This document shows positions 13,099 through 25,000 of a stretch of DNA of 64,000 bases, piece by piece. The translations under genes were made by a program, and so were the position numbers. The stretch is from Sebastes aleutianus (Eukaryota; Chordata; Actinopteri; Perciformes; Sebastidae): NCBI GenBank assembly GCA_916700875.1, contig CAKAKS010000062.1, positions 20,530,126 through 20,594,125 on the forward strand, given 5' to 3'. The first letter of the stretch is position 1. Every line of letters starts with the position of its first letter. The notes under the pieces were generated by a model. The model worked only from the letters and a program-made list of their open reading frames with translations, did not search any database and was not told the origin of the DNA.

Positions 13099-16000
13099 GA
13101 GTTTAGGAGTAGGAGGATTATAATCCTTCAAACAAAGCTCTTACCGCGTCTGCCATGTTGACCACTGCTTTGGCAAAGTTCTTGGTTTGGCTGCTAGATT
13201 TACGCAGCTGTACAAACTGTGGAGAAACCGAGATGCACAGATGGTGTAAGAGATGGATCACATTCACTCTCTCACACACTAACACACACACTTTTGTACT
13301 TCTATACTTCTAAGGATCCTGACATAAGGCATACATTTATAGGAATGTGTCTCTGAGCCCACAATATTGGCAAATTGGATCTAATGTTTGCTTTATATTT
13401 TGTATTTACTCCATTAAGGGTGCTTTCACAAGCCATAGTCCGTTTGATTAGTCTGAATCAGAGTGAAACTGATACTTTTGGTTTGTTTTCTATTTAGTCT
13501 GTTTTGGTTTCACCAACGCGTTCTCATCCCAACTCGTCACATACTGACGCTTTGTCAGACCCCTCGGCGTCACTCTTTTCGGTCACAGTAAACACATGCT
13601 TAATGATGTGAAGTAAACAAAACATATGCTTAGGTTCAGGTAATAAAACCACTATAGTTAGGTTTAGGAAAAAACAACATGAGAGAATTTATCTTTTTCA
13701 TTTCGAGAGCTGCCACTTCTATGCAGGGAATCGCAGACTTTAAAATATTGCTGTCAAAGTTGTTTCACTTTGACTCGGCACTGATCGACTGCGCATTTGA
13801 ATCTCCTCCAGTTTATCTCGAATTACTTCATAAACGTCACTATTTTTGTGGATTTTATTTAGCATATTCTGTATGTTTCTTCAGCCCAGATGTCAAGCAA
13901 AAGGTCAGTCCTCTTCCACTAATGTTAATCTGTCGTTTTATCTGCGTCCATCTCAATAAACAGCCTGCATTTTGGTTCACATGAATATGGTCCGAGATCA
14001 CCTCTTGCAAGTGGTCACAGACCGGTTGTTTTGGTCCGCACCAGAGTACAGTTACTGCATTCACAACTGCCCAAATGAACCACACCAGGGGTTGAACTGC
14101 ACCAGAGTTTGATTAAAATGGACTAAATGTTGGCTTGTGAAACCGCCCTAAGACCGTTTCCATTAACACATCAACATCTGTACATTTATACCTCTGAGAA
14201 CAGTATAGTCTACTTTCAACGCAACATACTCTGATGTTAGTGGATGCCAAAGAACAATCTCTAGCAGCTCAAATGTAGCCTCTCTTTTCATGTGCCAACA
14301 TTTGTCAGACAAGCAAACGTGACAACAACCAGATTAATACACGCATCCCCAAGCTAGGCTGGTAGATGGTTAGCCACGCACACCATGCTGGTAGTTAAAG
14401 ACACTGCTGTACTGCACCTATGACCCGTACAACTCTCATTTCTCTGTACGACAAAGAGCACCAGAGCGGATCAGACGTCCACATAATTAGCAGCAAAAAG
14501 TACTTTAACTCACCATTTCGTTGTCGTTGACCACCATCAACTCAATATATTTGGTCTCAGTCTGGACAGAGGGCTTGCGAACATATCTCTTGGATCGCCT
14601 CAGCCCCTCAGACACCTGCTGCTCCCTCATTTGGTCCGGTCTGTCGTCATCAGCATCACCTCCTCTGCTATCCCACTCACCTTCCTCTGTACAGTCTGGA
14701 CACACAGAGAAGCAGAGCTGCAGGCACTTAGAGCAATATTACTTTGTTTTTGTGCTGTAAGGTGCAGTTCAAATCTCAATTTCAGTCAAAATATTACAGT
14801 TCCCAATTCAGAAAGCTGTGAATATAATTATCACCCCCTCTGAATTAACTAAAAATGACATCCCATTCAATTATCACACTTGTTTTGGCAGAACGATCCT
14901 CTCTTAAAGGTGTGAAGAGATTTTTTTGATCATAGGAGAGACCACAATAGCCGGTGTTGGAGGTTTATTGGACAGTAACATAAACAGTACCCATCGAACA
15001 TGTAACATTTATTTATATTTATATATTTATTTATAGGATGTTTGGTCTAATTTCTTGAACTGAAGGCAAGGCAGTTACTGTATATTAAAATGTCATACAG
15101 ATAAGAAGATAAGAAAAGACTTATAGCGAGACATGCCAGGCAAAAACATTGTTTTTCATGCACTGGTCAATTTTGAGATGACTTCTTTCAGACTAGCAGA
15201 AAGAAAGATTATGTTTTAAATGCACTTCTGTACCTGGGCAGTGGGGGGGAAGTCTGATATCAGGCATCCTGCGGATTAGGTGAGCGCCATCATCCTATAA
15301 CAGAATACACCCAGATGACATTAGACACATAAGGACACATAAAGACAACAAATAATAGACATAATTATGTCTAGAGCTCCAGCAATTAATTGATTAGTTG
15401 TCAACTATTAAATTAATCAGCATCTATTTTGATATTCTATTAATCGGTTTGAGAATTTTTTTAAGAAAAGAAAGTCAAAGTTCTCTGATTCCAGCTTCTT
15501 AAATGTGAATATTTTCCGGTTTCTTTACTCCTCAATGACAGTAAACTGAATATCTTTGAGTTGTGGACAAAACAAGACATTTAAGGACATCATCTTGGGC
15601 TTTGGGAAACACATTTTTCAGCCAATATATATTAGCTGAGGGCTGACATTTTATAGACCAAACAACTAATTGATTAATCGAGAAATCAACACATTAATGG
15701 ACAATGAAAATAATCGTTAGTTGCAGCCCTGATTAGCACAACAACTACTATCCTCTGACTATTTACCTGATTGCTCCCATTGTGCAAGGGCTCAATCCCG
15801 TAAGAGAAGAAGCCGTCAGAGAACATGCCGCTAAGGACCAACAACAAGAGAAAGACCGTGAGATGCAGAGCACAAAGAGACAGAACAAATGTGATTTTAT
15901 AAATAAAGGTTTACTATGGTGCTCACCACAGGCCGTGGCAGGTGGAGAGAGCTGCCCAGGACTCTGGCAAACCTCTTAACCTTCCCTGGTAGTAGCAGTG

Positions 16001-19000
16001 CTCCCCTCCCTGTGGACACAACGCACCACAACCTCTACTGACACACTTTAAAGGCTCTCTTTTATCCTTCATTGGGTATTGTTATAGGTCAGCTCTGAGG
16101 AAAAACCTCTCACAACCTCTGCATATGTGACTCCCCTCTCACTCTTTCCCCACTATAGCTTTTATGGCACAGTTTGTGACCTACTTGTGTCCTGTGCTCT
16201 ATTGCATTATATTCTGCTTTTCTGACAATAGAGGTGGAGGTAACAAGGATAATCTTCAATAAATCAACAGTTACTGTAGGTTGCACACACAGTTAGATCT
16301 GAGAATTTAACATGGATTGAAAAACACAATATGAGAGTAAAAAATGAATTGTGCTGTGCTCTTTCCTGTCTTCATAACAACCTTGACAATAGAGCCCTAG
16401 CTTTTTGTCTCCAGCTAACACTCCCTCAAAAGTGGGTGCACTGCTTCACAAGGTCACGGCGGCGATGATGAACCACCAGGAAAGGTGAGAAAAGTGAGAA
16501 ACACCGTTTCACCTGGACCAAATTGAGTTCAGCAGGGTGTCTCAGCCTTGCCACAACAGCTCAGGCAAACAACGCCCTAGTGCTTTGAATGGAAACAAAA
16601 GCATTGTGATGACAGAGATCAGCCTGGTGACGCGCTGCCCCTGAATGCATCACACCTGCCATGTCCAGCAGCACCATCAGAGGCATAACGCGAGGCCTCC
16701 TTCCAGCTGAGCGACAATCTGGCCTGACTACGGGTCTCCATCCCCGACCCCGTGAGCCTCCTCTCCCTCCCGCCACTCTGGGAACAAACTGATGAACACA
16801 CATACACCCCCAAAATTACTCCTCCCCGTTCCAAAGCTCGTCTCGCCTTTGTATTAACTGGCATTTTACTCCTCATTTTCCCTCCTCCTCCTCCTTTCTC
16901 GCCGGCTCTGCTCTTCCTTCCTCCCTCTCGCTCTTCTTTCATTCTCTTCGCTGCCAAGAAGTTAATGACACTGCTGAGCTAACTGGTTGCTATGGAAACA
17001 GGCTTGTGATTGGTCAGGAGGACTGAGGGAGAGTTTGGAGCGATTGTAGGTGGGGACATGGAGTGCTGGCTGGGTGGGTGGGTGGGTGACTGCTGGGGGG
17101 GGGTTAGTGAATGGCACATTTATACAGAAAAAAACCATCCCTCCTGGCTGGCAGAACGCAGTGACATTCCTCTGGTCTGTCCTGACAAGCGCACATCACA
17201 TTAGATGTCAAGGCTTTCATCCATTTTCCTGTTATCTCTTAATTATTTCTCTGAGCTCGTGGTTTTACACCACAGGCGTCCGCTGCCTTTCTTCTTCTTC
17301 ACTGCCTAAGAAAGGCCACAGCGGAGAGGCACGCGTGCACGCCGCTGACAGGAAAAACCCACGTATGTAGAGCACAGTAACATGCATAATCTTAACAATT
17401 ACACGGCAGCCTACTTTTGAAGCAGAGAGCACACAATGCACCTTCTATAAATAGATAAAAGGGGAGGATGAGATCAAACTGTGAAAACTTCAATAAAGCA
17501 TCGCAATCACATAAATAGATCAGCTTTAAAAGATAAAAACAAACAAAAAAATGCATTTTGGTTAACCAAACAGATCAGCCTGAGATGACCTTAAAAATAG
17601 AATTGTTCCGATACTGATACCATCATTTATTTATTAAAATCGACTTGTTTAAATCACGGATGTATAAAGAGAACTGGATACAGCGTTGTAGGCGGGCTCC
17701 CGTTCATTCCTATGAGAGTTGCTCAGTGGCACATGAAGCCAAAATGGCTCGACTGCCGAGTGATAAAGTACCCGGATCATCCGGCAATCTTCTGCATCCA
17801 TTGGGCCCATAGAGCAGGCACTCCTACTTGATTATCTAAAAAAACAAATTGAAAAAAAAAACTCTTTCCCAATGTAAGTCTATGGGAAAAAGTATTTTTA
17901 GGCTCAATGGCATCCTGTAACGGACACGGAAGTTGTAGCACCACCTTTTCGCCACTACGAGAATTTGCCTCAAAGCCCGGCGCTCTTCCTGAGGGCTTTG
18001 TTTAACCACAAATCAATTCTTCTTCGCCGCTCCAAAACAGAAGCCTTCACTGTGCTGTCGCCCTAGATGTATCATGGCTGCCACTGACAACTACTGTTTT
18101 AGAGCAGCGAAGAAGAACTGATTGCAGGTAGTTTGTCACGTGACAATAGCAAACAACAACAACAACAGTGTGGTAGTCAGAGCGAGGAACATGTCGGCCA
18201 TTTGGCAATATTTCACAGTGGAAAATGTGTTCATGTTTTTACAAAGGGTTTAACCTGAGCCAGGCCATACAACAAAGATGGTAATCATCCATACATGGTC
18301 AGTAGTAAACAGCTGTTAAATAATAACAATAACCATATTTTATTTTTTTTATCACGCTGGTATCGGTTCTGTACTCGGTATCGAACGATACCGCAAGTTC
18401 AGGTATCAGAATCAGTATTGGGAAGGAAAAAATGGTATCAGAACATCTCTATTTATAATATATCTGAGACATAGGAATTGTGTTGTATAATGAGCCCTAG
18501 TAAGGTATTGCATCCGACAAACAAAACTTTAAACTAATTCTGATATTCACTGGCAGCAGTACCAGTGACAAAGTCTCAGTTTCTGCAGCCAAAGAACTGA
18601 ATGCTGCACCACCGCTCTGGTCATCTCATTAGTATGCTGCCTTCTTTGTGCCAAAAGACAAGTTCACTCACTAAAAATCCTGTCAGCACACATCCCCACC
18701 CCACGCAAACAATCTTACCACCGACTGTGAGGCTCTGCCATCCTGGTTAAAGTGCCGTTCCACATATTCTGAAGACAGGAGGTGACTGCAAAGAGAGGAG
18801 AGACAGACTATGAACAGCATTATCTTTTTCACCATGTAATCAAAAATGGTTTCATCAGGGTTATTTTCCACCTCAAATGTATTTCACAAAGAATAAGTGA
18901 ACGTATTAACATGCGGCGTTAATAAAATCAGTGGAAGCCCATAAACATGCAGCAGTGTGTGTCTGTGTGTCTGCTACATTGGTATTCCCCATCTTGTCAT

Positions 19001-22000
19001 GTAACATAATAGAGGCGCTAAGTGCATTTGCTTAAGTGCTGGGAAATGCTAATGAGAACAGCTGCAGCGAATTAAAAGCACCCACTGATACTGTACTGAA
19101 GTGTGAACAAAAACAGATCTGATGATTTATTTGGACGGTAATACTAACTGGTTTAGCTCCAGGTCCAGAGTGAAGGTATGTCCAAAGGCTTCCACTTGAA
19201 AACAGCTCTGGGCCAAGTGGACGGGCTGAAAAAAAAACACAACCCTCAGTGACAGAGACAGATTTCATAGTTGATAAATCAAAGTGTAACAAAACGTTTG
19301 TGGTTAAGAGTGTCGCTCTGTCAAAAGCCACGGAACGATTGTGGAAAAAGGTCCCATGAATAATTCAACAGAATCAATAGTACGTACGCTCTAAAAGCAA
19401 CTCGGCAGCTGAAATATTATGATTGATAAAGTCGACATTGATCGACACTGGCTGCCAGCATTCAGGCAGACATGACAGCAGAGAGCTATGGTTGTTGTTT
19501 ACGAGCTCAGCTGGAGTTTCGTGATATAGATGGATGGAGAGGGAGGAGGCAGAAGGTGGAGAAAACTTTACCGGTGTGGTCTATATTCAGCCATGCTGTG
19601 CCAATGCCCCATAATGGACAGCTGCCAGAGAGCTGAGGAGGTGAGGAGACAGCAGGGCCAGCAGAGAGAGAGAGAGATTTACTGCAGACTAAACAGTGTG
19701 TCTCTTCAGCCGTTCTGACTGTGCCAGCGTGGCTTTGATCGCAGTCTGGAGGAACCAGGCTGCAGTGAATCACTGGGCTTTTACAATAAAATGCATCACT
19801 ATCCAGGAATTATTCCTTCCAGTGAGTACGGACAACAGATTTCTTACTACTGTCTTGGAGAGGCTGAAGCATGGTGTCTATCAGGGCTTCTGTCTCGGTA
19901 CAGTAATGTTGTTCCATTGGTTGCATTTGTGTTCTGATCATTATGTGACTGTGTGACTGTTCTTAAAGCGATAGTTTGGGTGTTTTGACGTGGAGTTGTA
20001 TGAGGTACTTATCCATTGTCAGTGTATTATCTACAGTAGATGACGGTCGGCACGCCCCCAGTTTGGAGAAGCAGAAAGGAGTTACTGCACGGAGGCAAAG
20101 CAATGTACTGCTGTGGACGGCGCCGGAAGCAAGATGTATTTTAGCCACCTAAAAGAAAGGCTCACCTAAAATCATCAACATAAGTTTAAGTGTACGCTAT
20201 ATTTGGAATATTTTCACCGCTTTATCTTACCGTCAGACTGAAGCCGTTTTATCCATCGATGCTCTCGCCAAAGGTCACCAGATTCCTTTGAAAAAAACTG
20301 TAATTTTACCTCGCAGAACACGGGGGTTGCTGGCCTAACGCTGCCTCGATCGGTTAGTTTCTTTGTGCTACTGTGTGACTTTGGTGAATATGAACTAACC
20401 AAAATCATACAATAACACAAGCAAACTAACCGATGCAAGGTAAAATTACTGTTGTTTTTTTCTCCCAATGGAGTCTGGTTGCTTTGGCAAGAGCCTAGAT
20501 CACGGCTGAAGTTCCACGTCAGAAACACAGACTCTATAGCTGTCTCACGGCAAGGTAAACCGGCGAAAATATTCTTAATATAGCGTATACTTAAACTGAT
20601 GTTGATTTTTTTAGGTGGCTAACATACATTTTGTTGCTGCCCCCGTCCACAGCAGTACATTGCTTTGCTTCCGCGCAGTAACTCCTGTCTGCTTCTCCAA
20701 ACTGGGGACGTGCCTTCCGTCATCTACTGTAGGTAATACACTAACTATCGATAAGTACCTCATACAACCCCCACTTCAAAACACCCGAACTATCCCTTTA
20801 AGGTGGTTGAAAAACCATTTTCCCAACAAGGTCCATTTAGTTGCTTCACTGAAGCTTTTGATTGTACCACACTATCTTCTCAGTTGAGTTTGAAATGAAA
20901 TTCTAGCTATCCAAAATTGTATTTTTCCGAGCACTTTTAAGGACTTCTCGTCCACATTGGTTCAAAAGGTGAGATTGAAAATTCACCACCAGGTCCTTTT
21001 AGGAGCTGCTCTGGAGCTTTTGATCGTATCACATCATCCATCCATCTTCCTAAAGGCCTTTTTGAGCCATGATGGATATTAAAATGTAAATAACTCATTA
21101 TTCATTATGAAATCAATATACATTTTTACCTAATCATAGTAATGCTAAAAGATGTGGCTGACTTCTTTATGTTTGACAACAAACTGCTACATTTATGTGG
21201 GAATTGGTCCCACAGTGAGTGATTTTCTTCATGGATTTATCTTTAAAGATGATAAATTGGGAGCAATTTCTATTGCCTCTGCACGGCTTTCAACACGGCG
21301 ATGGCTGAGCCGGCGGCTCACAGCTAATGGTGCCAACAGCGCTACCAGTGCTAACAGTGAAAACAACAGCCGTGAGCTAGCCAGTGGGGCACGCTCACAT
21401 GCACAACATGCACTAAAAGCACGTAGGGCCGGCCCTGCGATGTCAACCAAGCACAGAGGAGCTCTGATTGCAACACACACAGAGGGAGAGCAACTTCATT
21501 GCTCAGGTAGACATTACTCCTCTATATCTTTACATAGCAAATAGTTGTTTGATGCTATATTAATGCTCTGGATATTGTATAGAGCCCCTTTAAAATCAAT
21601 GTTTCTCACATGATATAATAATATAAATATCCTGGTACAGCATATCAACCTCAGCCTGAAATCTTAAAAACATTGTAATCCAATTTGTGCTATAACAAAT
21701 TATAGTCTTTATGCAAAAAAAAACCCATAAAAAAACGTGAATCTTATCATTTGTCTTTCAGTGTCAAGTGAACACAACAAATCACCGCAACAGATAAAAA
21801 AACAAAAAACTTGAGAGGCAGAAATGCCGCCTCATCTATTTTCAACTCAGCGTGATGTGACAGATAAGAAAGAAAAAGTTAATCTCATCCCCTGCTGCTT
21901 CTAAATTTATCACGTCCCTCATTCCAAGCGTCTTAAATATTTCAATAAACAAAACACAGCAGGTCTAGTGCAGCAGCTAAAACAGGGACTTCTGAAACCT

Positions 22001-25000
22001 TGTCTACTTGAACAGCTTCATCATTTGTATCTTCTGAATATAGATTATGTTAGCTGTTGTTGTTTTTTTAATCATATATTATATACTTGGTTAAGACAGC
22101 TTCTCCTCCAGAGCCAACAACATTCATCTTAACTACATAGTCTTCAAACACGTGACTCTGTGTATGTGTAAGGAGCATAATGTACTCTCTCATAGCAGTT
22201 ATATGAAGTACATCATATCACCATGACACAGGGAGAGAGAAACAGAGAGGGGGCAGGGATGGGATGGGGAGTGCTCAAGCCTCTTGGACCATGCAGCACT
22301 CCTCACACAGGCCTGCTTCATAATTAATGGGGACATACTTCAACACACCACTGAATAATGAAGAAGTCAGGGGCTCAGCACCGCAGCCGGATGATCGGAC
22401 ATAATGACTGAATATTTCAGGATGGGCTGCACTTGGTCATGTGGAGATGAGGGCCACTACAAACACGCACGGAAACATTCAAACAGCTCTTTGATAAACT
22501 GTGCATTTACTACAATGTATGCACAAAGCACGTGAGAAGGTTTTAGTTTCAGAACTTGCTTGAAGTTTAGGCCGGAATAAATAGCTGGAAAACAACCACT
22601 TGTCTGTCTTGGGTTCATCTCAGCCGACATTACTTCACTGTGGATATAAAAAGGTATTTTCAGTGACTAACTGGGTCAAAATCACGAGGAGCAGAGACAC
22701 TGCTGCAAGACACCACCCTTCGCTGTCATCCCTGTGTAGCAGGAGCCGGGTGAGCAGCAGAGAGCTGAGGGCTGCACTGTTACAGACGCTGGAAAAATGA
22801 GGTTCCCATCAGCAGCACAACAGTCTGTCTTGGTACTGTCACACCCATATGTCCACACAGACTTGCTACTGCCAACAATAGAGAATCTTCTTTAGTAAGG
22901 ATTAGGGCTGTCAAAGTTAATGTGATAATAACGCGTCAACACAAATTTGTTTTAACGTCACTAATTTCTTTAACACATTAATGCAACTTGCGTTTTTTAG
23001 GTTGTAGCGGGCTCAGTTTTAAGCTACAGTGAAGATACTGGTATCATAGCAACCATGTCATCTTAGCTTGTCCCGAAGGAGGCTAAATAACGCTCCAAAC
23101 GTCCGCTAAATTTTGGCGAGGAAAAAACTGGCATAGCCATTTTCAAAGGGGTCCCTTGACCTCTGACCTCAAGATATGTGAATGAAAATGGGTTCTGTGG
23201 GTACCCACGAGTCTCCCCTTTACAGACATGCCCACTTTATGATAATCACATGCTGTTTGGGGACAAGTCATAGTCAAGTCAGCACACTGACACACTGATA
23301 GCTGTTGTTGCCTGTTGGGCTGCAGTTTGCCATGTTATGATTTGAGCATATTTTGTATGCTAAATGCAGTACCTGTGAGGGTTTCTGGACAATATTTGTC
23401 ATTGTTTTGTGTTGTTAATTAATTTCCAATAATAAATATATACATACATTTGCATAAAGCAGCATATTTGCCCACTCCCATGTTGATAAGACTATTAAAT
23501 ACAAATCTCCCTTTAAGGTACATTTTGAACAGATCAAAAAAAGTGTGAATATTTGGAATTAATTACGATTAACTATGGACAATCATGAGATTTATCATGA
23601 TTACTTTAATCGATTGACAGCCCGAGTAAAGATGCATGCAGAGCACTAGATTTCTACTTTCCTGAACTTATTTTTCCGCACATCAAGCTGCAGGCCCACT
23701 TTTCATATGACGAAAAATATTCTACCTCCAATATGTGAGGAAATAACGAATCCTCTGATTTAAAAAGCCATTCTCATACATTGTCCAACTAGGATACTTT
23801 TTTTTTAATCACATTACAGTGAAATGAATCTATTCCTCATGTTGCTGGGAGATTCCTGAAAACTTTGTCAAGGACCCCTGGGTGTACCTGGCCCCCAAAT
23901 TAAGACCACTGCTGGGCTGATAATCGCAGAGAACAGAGCTACAACTTACCGAGGTGTCCCCGGTGCTGTTCTTCACCCTGGTATCCAAGTAGTCATGAGC
24001 CATTTCCTCCTCCGACTCGATCTGCTGCACCAGCCGTTTTGGATAGGTGACCTTGGTGGCAGTGTCCCCGCTGTCCGGCTTCCCTGCCGGGGTAAACCAG
24101 TCCCAGATGTCTCCATCCTGCACCGGGCTCCTGTCCACACCTGCAGGTAGTACAACAGAGACACTTGTTACCACACTGTGTGGTCTCATGAGTGTGTAGC
24201 AAGCTTGGCAAGGTAGAGACACGCCTGTCTAAATTGGGACCTGGTAGTGGTGTAATAAGCAAAACAAATAGTAGAAGTTGATTTGAAAGTGATATATATT
24301 TTTTCTGTAGGCTAATGGTTTGTTGACCTAATTCATCACACTGACCAGTTAATAACATTTTATCTGGCAATATTTGTTTATAGATTATATTATAGATTAT
24401 TTTGTATGTTGTATATTGGTAGAAATTAAAAAATTTTATTCTTATTTTATTCTAACGTTTTTATCTATTCTTTTGTTATTATACTGTTTACTTGCACCAA
24501 CAAAACCAAAGCAAATTCCTAGTGTATACCTCTTACACCTGTTAATAAACACGATTCTGATCTGTCACTGCTCTAATCTAAGAAATGTAGTGGACACAAT
24601 GATGAAACAAATAATGAATGCAATTTGTCATAGTTTATAGGCTCTATAGTAGCCTGACGCCCATATTGACACATACACACAAGGCCTATGGAGTTTCCAA
24701 TCTCAGCAATCATCAATCAGGCTGTAAAACATGTTGTCATGGTGATTGACAAGGTAGTGCTTTTCCGATATGTATTGGCTTAAACCCAGCTGGACATGGT
24801 TGGATATATAGGCGATGGGGCTGCCATGGAAATGTGTTGATGCAGCAAATCCACCGCATCGGAGAGTGCTGCTGCTTTCAGGCCAGCGAGCTGCTTGGCA
24901 CCGAGCTCCCTTTACAATAAAATCACAGAAAAGTGCTGGTGCAAGGGGGAAAAATGTGGATGCAAAGAAAACGAAAAGGGTGCCCCTCTCTCTCTCTCTC

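Noticed and set aside
21152..21544. 130-codon open frame on the plus strand with an overlapping one on the minus strand
   Set aside because: Lies inside adam11 intron 2, has no recognisable domain, and both strands are open together, typical of chance or repeat sequence.
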